Made by a program: the position numbers and the translations under genes. 64,000 nt of DNA from Clostridiaceae bacterium (GTDB lineage Bacteria; Bacillota; Clostridia; Peptostreptococcales; Natronincolaceae): positions 516,094 to 580,093 of the forward strand of contig JAHDLO010000010.1 in NCBI GenBank assembly GCA_018432235.1, in the 5' to 3' direction. Positions 16,775 to 24,869 of the stretch are shown here, piece by piece. Below the pieces are notes generated by a model. It made no database searches. It was not told the origin of the DNA and saw nothing but the letters and a program-made list of their open reading frames with translations. Position 1 is the stretch's first letter; every line of letters begins with the position of its first letter.

Positions 16775-17067
16775 TATAAGATTCCTCCTTCCATAGCATC
16801 AGCCATAAGCAACAATTGATTTTCCAATTCTTCAATACGTTCCTGCTCTGGAGTTTTAGGCACTTCGATAACTTTAAATATCGGTTGATGCGGACTAACA
16901 CTAACGTCTATGCCCACTAATCTTTTTATAGCCATTGTCCCAAAAGGTATTTCCACGTATGGTATACCTACAGGATATACATGAGGTAGTACATCTCCCT
17001 CTGCCTCTCCTGTTTGAGAAAACACTCTTCCCTCTAAGTCGTATATAACTAGGTTCCCTCTTTGCAT
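16774..17067 (-). CDS. hypothetical fibre-cassette protein
   Basis: The 97-residue protein starts MQRGNLVIYDLEGRVFSQTGEAEGD after TAGGAGGG. It includes a conserved-looking YPVGIPYVEIPFGTM...VGIDVSVSPHQPIFKVIEVPKT and ends in a coiled coil (EQERIEELENQLLLMAD). Such proteins occur downstream of clostridial phage fibres and may assist fibre folding; I infer this from position. Start ATG 17067 is used because the upstream ATG would overlap the fibre gene deeply. Confidence 0.6.
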   Translation of the reverse strand: MQRGNLVIYDLEGRVFSQTGEAEGDVLPHVYPVGIPYVEIPFGTMAIKRLVGIDVSVSPHQPIFKVIEVPKTPEQERIEELENQLLLMADAMEGGIL

Positions 17068-17077
17068 TTTATCCCTC

Positions 17078-18316
17078 CTATTCTTCTGCCCACCAAAAAA
17101 CATCATTTCCTATATATACGCTGTAAATTGCCAAACTAAACCCTGTTGCATTTATATAATCACCTGAAGTGCCACCAATATTTATAGGTGCTAAACTAGG
17201 GTTTGCATAGTAGTTCATAGCCACATTTTTATCATAAATAGAGTGATAACCAATATTTGATGTTCTTGCAACAATTATCCTACTGGGTTGAAAGGTTAAA
17301 CCTGAAATAGTTATTCTTTGACCTGTTGTTAATGACACTGTTCCACTTGCCCATTTTTTTTCAGGTTTTAATGTTCCAATAATATTAAATATATTTATTC
17401 CTTCTCTAATATTTGAAGGTGTCAAATCTGAATCACCTATAACTTTCCCAGTACCATTATGGTATCCATCTGCGATTACTTGGTCTGCGGTTGATGGAGT
17501 AATTGTAACCGCTCCTCTATTAGGCATAGTACCAACAATATCACCTGCGTCTACTGAAGCTGTTTTACCAGAGAGAAGGTCAGACGCAATGGCATTTCCA
17601 GAACCACCTTCACCCTGTAATATAAAATTTGTGCCGTCATACCTCAATGTGTAAACCCCATTTACGATTAACTTTTCAGCTGTTAAAGTATTTCCCTTGC
17701 TGTCCCTTATTGATTTGGCTCCTAAGCCGTTAATATTTAAAGTTGATGTTCCAGTATTAGCTGCATGAATTTTAACTGCTACACACACACCAGCTACATA
17801 AGCAGCAAGTGCAGGATTCAGCATTAGAGTATATGCATTAGCACTTCCTCCCGTTGTGCCATAACCGGGCTGTCTCACGTAATCCGCCAAATGCGAATCA
17901 AGCCTCTGCTTTGTCTCTAGAAAATCCTTCATTACAGTTCCCTGGTAAGCATTATCACTGGTATCTAGCCACAGACTTCCCACCTCTGCATCCTGAGGTG
18001 GTGCGTCCCCTTGATAAATGTGTCTGGTATTATTCTCAACATGTTCTGAGAAATCCTGAAGCTTATTGCCAATTCCGTGGGCAGAGTCGTCCTCTTTATG
18101 CTCCTCTAGTTCCTGCCTTGCAGCAAAATCTCCTTCATCTCGGGTTACTGCCTTTTCCTGCAGCTCCTCTATTGCTTTGTAGCTTCTGTTAAAAAGCCAG
18201 TTTAACCACCCTGCTGGCGGTCTTTCCTGTGGTTGCCAGCCCTCCTCCTGTTTTGAGGCAGGGGGTTCTGTGCCGGGATTTTCCCATTTAGGGAGTTTTT
18301 CATCAAAATTACCCAT
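17078..18316 (-). CDS. tail fibre protein, cassette B
   Basis: The 412-residue protein starts MGNFDEKLPKWENPGTEPPASKQEEGWQPQERPPAGWLNWLFNRSYKAI. This N-terminal module of phage tail fibres attaches to the baseplate. A coiled region, GSLWLDTSDNAYQGTVMKDFLETKQRLDSHLADYVRQ and a beta-rich distal part follow (GLGAKSIRDSKGNTLTAEKLI...GTVSLTTGQRITISGLTFQPSRIIVART). It is the likely host-recognition fibre of one cassette. The shared 'RLDSHLA' segment also occurs in the cassette A fibre (19941-20468). Confidence 0.8.
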   Translation of the reverse strand: MGNFDEKLPKWENPGTEPPASKQEEGWQPQERPPAGWLNWLFNRSYKAIEELQEKAVTRDEGDFAARQELEEHKEDDSAHGIGNKLQDFSEHVENNTRHIYQGDAPPQDAEVGSLWLDTSDNAYQGTVMKDFLETKQRLDSHLADYVRQPGYGTTGGSANAYTLMLNPALAAYVAGVCVAVKIHAANTGTSTLNINGLGAKSIRDSKGNTLTAEKLIVNGVYTLRYDGTNFILQGEGGSGNAIASDLLSGKTASVDAGDIVGTMPNRGAVTITPSTADQVIADGYHNGTGKVIGDSDLTPSNIREGINIFNIIGTLKPEKKWASGTVSLTTGQRITISGLTFQPSRIIVARTSNIGYHSIYDKNVAMNYYANPSLAPINIGGTSGDYINATGFSLAIYSVYIGNDVFWWAEE

Positions 18317-18350
18317 AGCTTGCACCTCCTAATATTTCTTGATTAAATAA

Positions 18351-18371
18351 GAAAAACACCTGTATGGTGTT
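18351..18371 (-). terminator. intrinsic terminator at end of fibre cassette A
   Basis: On the minus strand AACACC-ATACA-GGTGTT is followed by TTTCTTATTT. It lies between the 49-residue ORF and the cassette B fibre gene and closes cassette A. Confidence 0.75.
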
Positions 18372-18395
18372 ATGTCGCAAAAATTTCCTATTGTG
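18351..18395 (-). repeat. conserved cassette-end element, copy 1
   Basis: This is a near-copy of 16568-16613 (about 90% identical outside the loop), with CACAATAGGAAATT then a CGACA box and the hairpin. Here the TAG of CAATAG is the stop codon of the 49-residue ORF. Shared ends like this allow fibre cassettes to recombine. Confidence 0.7.
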
Positions 18396-18537
18396 TATTA
18401 AGTAAAGCTGTTAATTCAGTATACTCTGCTTCTGTAATCCTATTGTTCAGCAGAAACACATCTAGTTTCTGTCTCATATCTTCTTTGCTGCTGTATGTCT
18501 TATTTTCAATAACCTTCTTACACATTGTATAAGTCAT
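18388..18537 (-). CDS. small hypothetical protein closing fibre cassette A
   Basis: This 49-codon ORF was read directly: it starts MTYTMCKKVIENKTYSS, then a helical MRQKLDVFLLNNRITEAEY and ends LTALLNTQ. It has a perfect AGGAGG site seven bases before the ATG. It occupies the place held by CD1375-like ORFs in the other cassettes but is a different sequence. The helical 'LLNNRITEAEYxEL' end resembles XkdX-type short proteins. Confidence 0.6.
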   Translation of the reverse strand: MTYTMCKKVIENKTYSSKEDMRQKLDVFLLNNRITEAEYTELTALLNTQ

Positions 18538-18547
18538 AATATTCCTC

Positions 18548-18889
18548 CTATAATCCCAGTTCTATTAATGAGAGCCTAAAATCTAAATCTATCAAATAAT
18601 CCTCCACTGTAGGCAGTGGCGGTTCAGACACAGGTTGTGGTGGTATCTCAACAATCTCATAGCGTACTACAACTTCATCTCCCTGTATGTCATAGCCATC
18701 GTGTTGTAAATAATGTGTGTCATGGTCATACTCAGGAGGCTCATCCAACAAAGGCAGCCAACCCTCTTGAAGTAGTGTTTCGTGGTCAAGTAGATTGTAA
18801 CCGCTTACGCTGCAGCCGTCTTTCAGGTAGCCTGTCTGCGGCAAACCTACTTTCGTTACTTGGTTGTTTTCTACTAATGCATAGTTCAA
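18548..18889 (-). CDS. XkdW-like fibre accessory protein
   Basis: The 113-residue acidic protein starts MNYALVENNQVTKVGLPQTGYLKDG, then LDHETLLQEGWLPLLDEPPEYD. It ends with a short membrane-free helical segment (TVEDYLIDLDFRLSLIELGL). The 'W.P......P.Y......' pattern and final helix resemble XkdW and fibre-tip accessory proteins in Gram-positive phages. It lies between the propeller-like protein and the 49-residue ORF. Confidence 0.6.
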   Translation of the reverse strand: MNYALVENNQVTKVGLPQTGYLKDGCSVSGYNLLDHETLLQEGWLPLLDEPPEYDHDTHYLQHDGYDIQGDEVVVRYEIVEIPPQPVSEPPLPTVEDYLIDLDFRLSLIELGL

Positions 18890-18900
18890 TTTTATCCCTC

Positions 18901-19941
18901 CTATACCCTTAAAGTTAATAATTGACCACCAATAAAGTTTACTTGACCTATATAATCCCCTATATTGCTATTAAATGCATGATATCCAGTGCCATCCTGC
19001 TTAGGAAAAACTATAAAATTTGAATTTACAGGAACAGAGCGATGTATCGCAACCGAATTTCTAGCTATTTCAACAGTTTTATTATATACCTGTGCAGTCG
19101 TATCAACACTCCCCTTAATCAGTCTAGATGGTGTCGCAGGATAACTATCTGCACCTAGCAGGTAAAATGACCCTTCCCTATCGAAGGTAATATTACTTGC
19201 AAATGAAACATTACTTGTTCCCAATAGAATACCGCTAAGGGTGATAAGATTATTAGAGGAATTTATTGTACCTACCCGATAATCCCTAAAAGTTGGATGG
19301 GGAATACAAAACTTGTTATCGGATATAAGTGTGGGTTTACTATAAGTACTTGAGGGAATCGCAGTATTAACCCATGCACCCCCCACTCCAAAATTCTTAT
19401 GTATGGGTCTTACAAAGTAATTTGAATAACTCTCATCAGGGTAATCCCACATAGCCTCAATAAATAATAACAAATGTTCCTTAGTTGGTAGGATATTCAT
19501 TAAAAACCTAGCATGCCCATAGGAGTCATGCCACATTGAGAACGGAGTACTATTTACAGTAATTCCTTCTAGGCTGACCTTTTCTATGATGGGATTAGTG
19601 AAATTTCCTGTAAGCAAATATAGACAATCATCCAAGTAATCATAGACAACCGCATTGTACAACGCAACTATATTATTTTTAAGTAGTTGTATTCCAAAGG
19701 ATTTAGATATCTTATACAAATTAGTGCCTACTTGTACGTAGGCATTACCCCACTTGTCCATAAATGAGCTATATATATTATGATTAATAACTGGAAGGTC
19801 AGGAGACATATCAAACTCCAGTGGGTTTGTAGGGTTTATTTTAACTAATCTGATATATGCAGTAGCAGCGAAAAACACAAACCCAATATACTCCATATTC
19901 CCAGTATTTACAACACTCATTCTCATTCTGTCAGCTAACAT
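18901..19941 (-). CDS. predicted beta-propeller receptor-binding protein
   Basis: The 346-residue protein of cassette A has no recognised family. Regular ~50-residue beta-rich repeats (SSFMDKWGNAYVQVGTNLYKISKS, AVVYDYLDDCLYLLTGNF, NITFDREGSFYLLGADS, HRSVPVNSNFIVFPKQDGTGYHAF) suggest a propeller-like fold. Its start overlaps the fibre stop (TAATG). I infer a target-binding tip protein. A lower-GC, Asn/Ser-rich composition relative to the baseplate genes fits an exchanged module. Confidence 0.55.
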   Translation of the reverse strand: MLADRMRMSVVNTGNMEYIGFVFFAATAYIRLVKINPTNPLEFDMSPDLPVINHNIYSSFMDKWGNAYVQVGTNLYKISKSFGIQLLKNNIVALYNAVVYDYLDDCLYLLTGNFTNPIIEKVSLEGITVNSTPFSMWHDSYGHARFLMNILPTKEHLLLFIEAMWDYPDESYSNYFVRPIHKNFGVGGAWVNTAIPSSTYSKPTLISDNKFCIPHPTFRDYRVGTINSSNNLITLSGILLGTSNVSFASNITFDREGSFYLLGADSYPATPSRLIKGSVDTTAQVYNKTVEIARNSVAIHRSVPVNSNFIVFPKQDGTGYHAFNSNIGDYIGQVNFIGGQLLTLRV

Positions 19942-20468
19942 TATATAGTCACCTCACTCACTGCTTGTGAACCTATCCAGTTAGCCCCACCATCAAATGT
20001 AAAAAACGTATAGACTGCTGTCTTGTTAGCCGTGGGAGCATTTGGTATTGCACCCCCAGCCCATTTAACAGATGCAGGGAATGTAATAGATGCTACCGTT
20101 GCTGGTTGAGTAACTATTAGAGTAAATGAGTGTAATTGACCACTTGGTGCAGCTCCTGACATTTGGTAGGAAGTATTTCCACTTAATGTATGACGGAAAG
20201 CATTTGCGAATGATAAGGCAATATACTTTGTCCCTGAAATACTCGTTTCAGTCACGCAGCTTTCTGAATAATCCCTAAGTCTCGGTTGTATCACTAAATA
20301 TCTACCATGTTCCACTGTGCCAGTGAATGTACCTCCTGATATTGGCATTATCCCCCCATGCGCTTGCATAGTTTCCGCCAAATGCGAATCAACCCTCTCC
20401 ACAATATCACTACCAACCATCTGAACAAATTCAAAACCCTCAGCACTTTTTCGTTTTAATGTTGCCAT
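19941..20468 (-). CDS. tail fibre protein, cassette A
   Basis: The 175-residue protein starts MATLKRKSAEGFEFVQMVGSD; ATG 20468 has AGGAGG upstream, and the longer reading to 20519 crosses a terminator and is rejected. The segment VERVDSHLAETMQAHGG is shared with the cassette B fibre (RLDSHLA). A beta-rich distal part follows, IPNAPTANKTAVYTFFTFDGGANWIGS, a pattern seen at fibre C-termini. It probably links the baseplate to the propeller-like tip protein. Confidence 0.7.
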   Translation of the reverse strand: MATLKRKSAEGFEFVQMVGSDIVERVDSHLAETMQAHGGIMPISGGTFTGTVEHGRYLVIQPRLRDYSESCVTETSISGTKYIALSFANAFRHTLSGNTSYQMSGAAPSGQLHSFTLIVTQPATVASITFPASVKWAGGAIPNAPTANKTAVYTFFTFDGGANWIGSQAVSEVTI

Positions 20469-20490
20469 AATAAACCTCCTATCTACATAC

Positions 20491-20516
20491 AAAAAGACCC
20501 CTATCTCTAGGAGTCT
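20491..20516 (-). terminator. hairpin upstream of fibre cassette A
   Basis: On the minus strand AGACTCCT and AGGGGTCT form an eight-pair stem with a six-base loop and a T5 tail. It separates the module 1 baseplate genes from the fibre cassettes, so the fibres may be expressed at a lower level. Confidence 0.7.
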
Positions 20517-20612
20517 CATTTAATCTAAAATTTTTCATGACCTATAGTTTAATTCTAACTTTACTCACCTAAAAGCCTCATCATTTTAGAATGCTTTTCA
20601 TTGCTTATTATT

Positions 20613-21245
20613 CTATATCGGCAAATCCAAATCATTCCCCGGTGAATATACTGCCCCTAGAGTTCCCCCTATAGTCTGCTCCAGATCGGCAAGACCTGTG
20701 GCAGCATCAAGCTCTAGAGCATCATTTGAAGCTGAGAACTGAAAGGTCCCTTGAAACAGCACCTTTGCCCTTACCCCTGCGGCTACTATCAGGTTTACCA
20801 GCCTTCCGAACTGGTTGATTGAGAAGCCTATGCTGTTTAGCAGCTCTGTTGGAAAGCTGATGAACACACTGGCGGCCTCTGGTTCGTTGGGGTCATTGTA
20901 AAGCTCCTGTACCTTAATTTCCTCAGCTGAGGTGTTTAAGGTAACCGACAGAATTCTTATGAGGGTATTGATATCTCCGGTGGATAAATTTCTTGCAACA
21001 CTGGACTTTATAAGGATGCGATACACCTCGTCTGCTGCTGCCCCTCTGGGCTGCTGTAAATTTACCCCTATCCTATCCAGTACCTTGCCTACCGCTTGAT
21101 CGATATCTCTGTAGGCCTCTGCTTTATTTAAGGTCTTCTTTATTTCCTCCAGCTCCCCTGCCACTATGCTAAAGAGCTTTCCGATATTGCTGCCGGGGTC
21201 TTTTTTATAGTTATCCGTCAGCCTATCCAGCATTGAGCTAAGCAC
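20613..21245 (-). CDS. DUF2612-like baseplate/tail protein I, module 1
   Basis: The 210-residue protein starts MLSSMLDRLTDNYKKDPGSNIGKLFSIVAGELEEIKKTL, followed by AVGKVLDRIGVNLQQPRGAAADEVYRILIKSSVARN. This is characteristic of the DUF2612/tail-protein-I group that closes the baseplate next to baseplate J. It overlaps the J gene by eight bases and is the last structural baseplate gene of module 1. Confidence 0.78.
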   Translation of the reverse strand: MLSSMLDRLTDNYKKDPGSNIGKLFSIVAGELEEIKKTLNKAEAYRDIDQAVGKVLDRIGVNLQQPRGAAADEVYRILIKSSVARNLSTGDINTLIRILSVTLNTSAEEIKVQELYNDPNEPEAASVFISFPTELLNSIGFSINQFGRLVNLIVAAGVRAKVLFQGTFQFSASNDALELDAATGLADLEQTIGGTLGAVYSPGNDLDLPI

Positions 21246-22425
21246 TGGTTACCACCACCTTAGTATGGTCTGTTTCTGCTACCTTTGCCATAGCTACTGC
21301 AATATTCCCTGTGATATATTCAATACCATCGGTGGATACCTGAAGTGCTATATCGCTTATGCCCGGGACGCCGAAGGCTGAATTGATTAGTCTGGTAAAC
21401 ACCAGCTCCTGCCCCATTCCCAGTCCGGAGTATATATTTCCGTCAGCATCAGTACCGCCGATATGCTTAATCAGCTCTGTCCTAACCCTTTCGTCCCCAT
21501 CCAAGGGATATTGAGGATTTTTAGTAATGCTTACGTTACAATAGATGGGCACCATCTCGGCAAAGGTGAATTTTACTGTATGCGGATTGCCTGCTATATC
21601 CTCTACTGAAACGGATTGGGTCCCCACAGTTTCTATTCCTGCTGCCTTTGTTGAGAGAATAGCCTCGCCGATATCCTTAGGGCTTCCCCCCAGCACGTAG
21701 CATTCTATGCTTTTAGGCGGTCTGCCCTCCGCATCCTCCGTATTGCTGCTATTCTCCAGCACCAGAGCTGCCCTTACCCCTGTCAGCTCCAGTAGGCTGG
21801 CCCTTATACTGGCCAGGGTACTGGCTCCACCTTTAGCTACTGATTTTATATATCTTTCTCTGAACTCTGCATCGGTTTCGATACTTGTACCCTCTGAAAG
21901 GGCTGCTGGATTGGTGACAGAATCCACCCCCGCCATCGGATTTGTGATTTCTATAATTGTGTTGGCAGGCACATTGCCTTCAACGCCCGGCATTATGGCC
22001 TCTATGGGCAGCTGCAGCTCTCCCGCCTCGTTTATGACACCAGTCTCTGTGGTTTTAAACTTTATTTCATCCTTAGTCTCTACAATAAAATCCTTCTGCA
22101 CCAAAGTACCGCTGTCTCCAAGGATTAATATTTCCCCTTTAGCCGATGTCCACAGCCTTCTCTCTATGCCGATGTACTTGCCCAAATAGTCCAGCTGTAT
22201 CCCTTCGGCTGTATCTACATAGCCGCTGTAATAGACCTTTTCTGTAGTCTCCCACAGCAGCGCAAGGCTCCAGGCAATCACCCTGAAAAATATCCCCAGT
22301 GGGCTTCTTGGGCTTAAATTGACATCCTCCCCAAACAGGCCTTTGGCTCTGTTGTTCATGCTTTCTATAAGGTCGTTGTATCTCTTCCGCTTAAAGCCCT
22401 GTCTGCCTAATCCAAAGCTATCCAA
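21238..22425 (-). CDS. baseplate J-like protein, module 1
   Basis: The ~395-residue baseplate J protein has LFGEDVNLSPRSPLGIFFRVIAWSLALLWE and YSGYVDTAEGIQLDYLGKYIGIERRLWTSAKGEI. These are followed by EAIMPGVEGNVPANTIIEITNPMAGVDSVTNP and TDAEFRERYIKSVAKGGASTLASIRASLLELTGV, the canonical J motif. TTG 22425 is the likely start, as GGAGGAGGTG lies just before it. It differs from the module 2 XkdT and is longer, confirming an independent tail lineage. Confidence 0.88.
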   Translation of the reverse strand: MDSFGLGRQGFKRKRYNDLIESMNNRAKGLFGEDVNLSPRSPLGIFFRVIAWSLALLWETTEKVYYSGYVDTAEGIQLDYLGKYIGIERRLWTSAKGEILILGDSGTLVQKDFIVETKDEIKFKTTETGVINEAGELQLPIEAIMPGVEGNVPANTIIEITNPMAGVDSVTNPAALSEGTSIETDAEFRERYIKSVAKGGASTLASIRASLLELTGVRAALVLENSSNTEDAEGRPPKSIECYVLGGSPKDIGEAILSTKAAGIETVGTQSVSVEDIAGNPHTVKFTFAEMVPIYCNVSITKNPQYPLDGDERVRTELIKHIGGTDADGNIYSGLGMGQELVFTRLINSAFGVPGISDIALQVSTDGIEYITGNIAVAMAKVAETDHTKVVVTSA

Positions 22426-22780
22426 TATCCAGCACCTCCTCCACCTCAACTGTCTCTCCGCTCTTCATCAGGGCAGTAAAGCTTAGCTGAAGCTTCCTTT
22501 CCCTTCTATCAAAGCTCATGTTAAATTCCTTCAGCTCCTCAAATCTTGGGTCCTGACTTAGTGCTCTGATTATCTCCAGCCTTTTTCGGTCATCCTCCGC
22601 CAGCTTATCTCTGATCAGCGCTATGTCCAGCCCATGCTCCATATTGAGAAACCATTCTCCTATATTTGTTGACAGAACCCGCTCTATGCTTTGGGCGGTT
22701 TCATCCCGACCCTCCACCATTTGCAGATCATTCTGTCCGTCAAATATTAAATCATCATTTTGAATCTTTAAAGTCCTCAT
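22418..22780 (-). CDS. gp25/DUF2634-like baseplate wedge protein, module 1
   Basis: The 120-residue protein starts MRTLKIQNDDLIFDGQNDLQMVEGRDETAQSIERVLSTNIGEWFLNMEHGLDI. This pattern is the gp25-type wedge protein that starts sheath assembly. ATG 22780 has GAGGTG upstream. Its stop overlaps the start of baseplate J. Confidence 0.82.
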   Translation of the reverse strand: MRTLKIQNDDLIFDGQNDLQMVEGRDETAQSIERVLSTNIGEWFLNMEHGLDIALIRDKLAEDDRKRLEIIRALSQDPRFEELKEFNMSFDRRERKLQLSFTALMKSGETVEVEEVLDIG

Positions 22781-22785
22781 TTTTA

Positions 22786-23166
22786 TCACCTCAAGTGACC
22801 TATTATTATCGCATCCTTTAGATCATGCTTCCTGCTGTATTTGGGGTCTGCAATTTTCCCCGATATGACATTATCCAACGCCCTTTCTGCAAAGGACACC
22901 ACCACGATGTCCCCCTTTTCATAAAAGACCTGCTCCAGTCTTACCACCCCATTGTCATCCTTGTACTTTCTACGAAGCACCGGCACTGCCATTATAGGGG
23001 TATACTCCTGCGGTGGTGTATCTATATATTTCCTCATATATAATGGCAGGACATCGGCAGTTCCTTTCTCCTCATTAAAGCTCAATACCCTGCAGGGCAT
23101 ACAGGTATGGATTTCCGCAATCCGCTCCTCCAATAGGGCATTCATAAATTTAAGAAGGCTGCTCAT
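22786..23166 (-). CDS. Gp138-type membrane-puncturing spike protein (short), module 1
   Basis: The 126-residue protein matches the N-terminal OB-fold of Gp138 spikes. It has IHTCMPCRVLSFNEEKGTADVLPLYMRK, a PIMAVPVLRR box and the conserved GDIVVVSFAERALDNVISGK...KHDLKDAIIIGHL. In phi92 the spike is longer with a C-terminal needle; here it ends right after the OB-fold. A separate needle was not found. It overlaps hub and wedge genes by four bases on each side. Confidence 0.78.
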   Translation of the reverse strand: MSSLLKFMNALLEERIAEIHTCMPCRVLSFNEEKGTADVLPLYMRKYIDTPPQEYTPIMAVPVLRRKYKDDNGVVRLEQVFYEKGDIVVVSFAERALDNVISGKIADPKYSRKHDLKDAIIIGHLR

Positions 23167-23954
23167 AGGGGCATCACCTCACATTCTGTAATAAAGCTGC
23201 CCTTGTGGCTGCCCTTTTTAACCTTGAAATTACCTGTCAGACCTCTGCTTTCGATTCTGATTAGGCTATCGACATTAATCCTATGATTTAAAAGCATTTG
23301 CACCTTGTGGCCCTCCGCATTCTCTTTACTCAATTTCTCGGGACTACCTATCAGGCCTGTGTCGCTGTTCAGTAGAAAGCCCGTCTCTGTACCCTTCTTT
23401 TCAGGCCGAATGAATATGACGCCATTTTTGACATAGAATCTGCTGCCGGTATCATTTGCTATTTTCTTTATATTATTTTGCAGCTGACCACTGAGGTTCA
23501 AGCCATTGGTATAGGTGATATCCTCTGTCAGCTGGATTTCCCCTATTTGTAATCCGAAGCTGCCCAAAAGCTCCGCCAGCACCTGAGAAGCCTTTATATT
23601 GCTTCTGTAGGTCTTATTGATCACCGTTTTAAACCAATCCTGCGAGCCGTCCACCACCATAAGCTTAAGCACCTTATCCAGACTATCGTGGATGGTCTCC
23701 AGCTCCTTTACTTCACCTATCAGAAGGCTTCCGATATCCCCGGCATAGCCTGCGTTCAATATTACCTTGGATTTTGTATTGATGCCATTAAGAGTTGCGC
23801 TGCTAAGATTATATATTTCCACCTTGCTGACATTAGGCTCTGAATCATCATCAAAGCTGATATCAAAATTGATTTCAAAGTCCTTGTTTGTATACTTCTG
23901 CCTGTCAATGATAAGCTCGATATTTCTTCCGAATAAATTAGTCATTCTCCTCAT
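23163..23954 (-). CDS. baseplate hub protein, module 1
   Basis: The 263-residue protein has a hub-type N-terminus (LFGRNIELIIDRQKY...VSKVEIYNLSSATLNGI, VILNAGYAGDIGSLLIGEVKELETIHDSLDKVLKLMVVDGSQDW). The LNLSGQLQNNIKKIANDTGSRFYVKNGVIFIRP segment is the gp27/gpD-like domain. It joins tube to spike. It lies between plug and spike genes, as in related contractile phages. GTG/ATG starts overlap the plug gene by 17 bases, so the true start may be the internal ATG at about 23942. Confidence 0.75.
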   Translation of the reverse strand: MRRMTNLFGRNIELIIDRQKYTNKDFEINFDISFDDDSEPNVSKVEIYNLSSATLNGINTKSKVILNAGYAGDIGSLLIGEVKELETIHDSLDKVLKLMVVDGSQDWFKTVINKTYRSNIKASQVLAELLGSFGLQIGEIQLTEDITYTNGLNLSGQLQNNIKKIANDTGSRFYVKNGVIFIRPEKKGTETGFLLNSDTGLIGSPEKLSKENAEGHKVQMLLNHRINVDSLIRIESRGLTGNFKVKKGSHKGSFITECEVMPL

Positions 23955-24261
23955 CTCCTATGACATACAGCAATACCCTTTCTCCTAGATTTTCATAGGT
24001 TACTCTGGTTTCCTTTCCGGTTAAATCCAGGGGCACTATAACCACCGGAGGGGTTGGCAAATGGGGAAGGCTGCTAAATAGGGGCTTGCCGTAAACCAGC
24101 TTTTCTCCATTGACCACCAGCCTGCCTAGATAATATAAATCCACTGTGAAATAGTCGTGCTGGGTATTGTAGTGAAGCTCAAAGCTAAAGGTATAGCCCC
24201 CCAGTTGCATATCGAAGCTGTAGGGTATTTTGTCCTTTTCTATTTTTATGGATTTTATCAT
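23938..24261 (-). CDS. baseplate plug family protein, module 1
   Basis: The 107-residue protein has IPYSFDMQLGGYTFSFELHYNTQHDYFTVDLYYLG and a terminal PPVVIVPLDLTGKETRVTYENLGERVLLYVI. This is the pattern of the small baseplate plug proteins between Dit-like and hub genes in contractile phages. It shares a four-base overlap with the preceding gene. Confidence 0.72.
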   Translation of the reverse strand: MIKSIKIEKDKIPYSFDMQLGGYTFSFELHYNTQHDYFTVDLYYLGRLVVNGEKLVYGKPLFSSLPHLPTPPVVIVPLDLTGKETRVTYENLGERVLLYVIGDEEND

Positions 24262-24818
24262 TCCATCATAGGCCTCCTCTCCTCTTGATTGCCTAGTTCA
24301 ATCAATTCCTTTTTCTTTTGCTCCTTTTTTAAGTATTCATAATATTGATCCATGCTATCATATTGAGGTGGCTCCTGATATGGATATTGAAAGCCGTTAT
24401 TTTTTGTTGCTGCTTTTAGAGGTGGTGGTGCTTTAACCGGATTCGGAAGCTCTATCTCCATCTGTTGACCCTTTGCTATCCTTACATGCTTCAGGCTTAT
24501 GTCAAAGGTGAAACCATTTCTAATGCTGTTGTCATGAGTGGTGGACAGCTTCTCTATGACAAGGTTATCTACAACATTCCGCCCTATATATCTTAAAACA
24601 GTTCCATCATTACGATATTTCCTCAGTCTGGCAATTGCCTCCGCTGCATTTTCTCCTGTTACTACGCCTGATATTGAGAAGCTGATGGGGTTTTGACGAA
24701 CATGGTCTGCTATGTCCGTTCCCAGCTCCACAGAATTTGAGGTTATTTCATTTGAATACTCCGGATTTTCACTTTCCACTACCGAAAGCGCCACATCTCC
24801 CAGCATTGCTCTTTTCAT
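24258..24818 (-). CDS. Dit-like proximal baseplate protein, module 1
   Basis: The 186-residue protein starts MKRAMLGDVALSVVESENPEYSNEITSNSVELGTDIADHVRQNPISFSISGVVTG, the Dit-like N-terminal pattern. It continues with AEAIARLRKYRNDGTVLRYIGRNVVDNLVIEKLSTTHD. The C-terminal third is Pro/Gln/Tyr-rich and low-complexity (about 140-186). It attaches the hub to the tube. It follows the tape measure gene after a 51-base gap. Confidence 0.78.
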   Translation of the reverse strand: MKRAMLGDVALSVVESENPEYSNEITSNSVELGTDIADHVRQNPISFSISGVVTGENAAEAIARLRKYRNDGTVLRYIGRNVVDNLVIEKLSTTHDNSIRNGFTFDISLKHVRIAKGQQMEIELPNPVKAPPPLKAATKNNGFQYPYQEPPQYDSMDQYYEYLKKEQKKKELIELGNQEERRPMME

Positions 24819-24869
24819 GCTATCACCGCCTTAATGAAAACAGCACCCACAGAAGGGTGCCGTTGTCCT

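Noticed and set aside
19941..20519. Longer 192-residue version of the cassette A fibre
   Set aside because: The extra N-terminal codons cross the terminator at 20491-20516. The internal ATG at 20468 has a perfect AGGAGG site.
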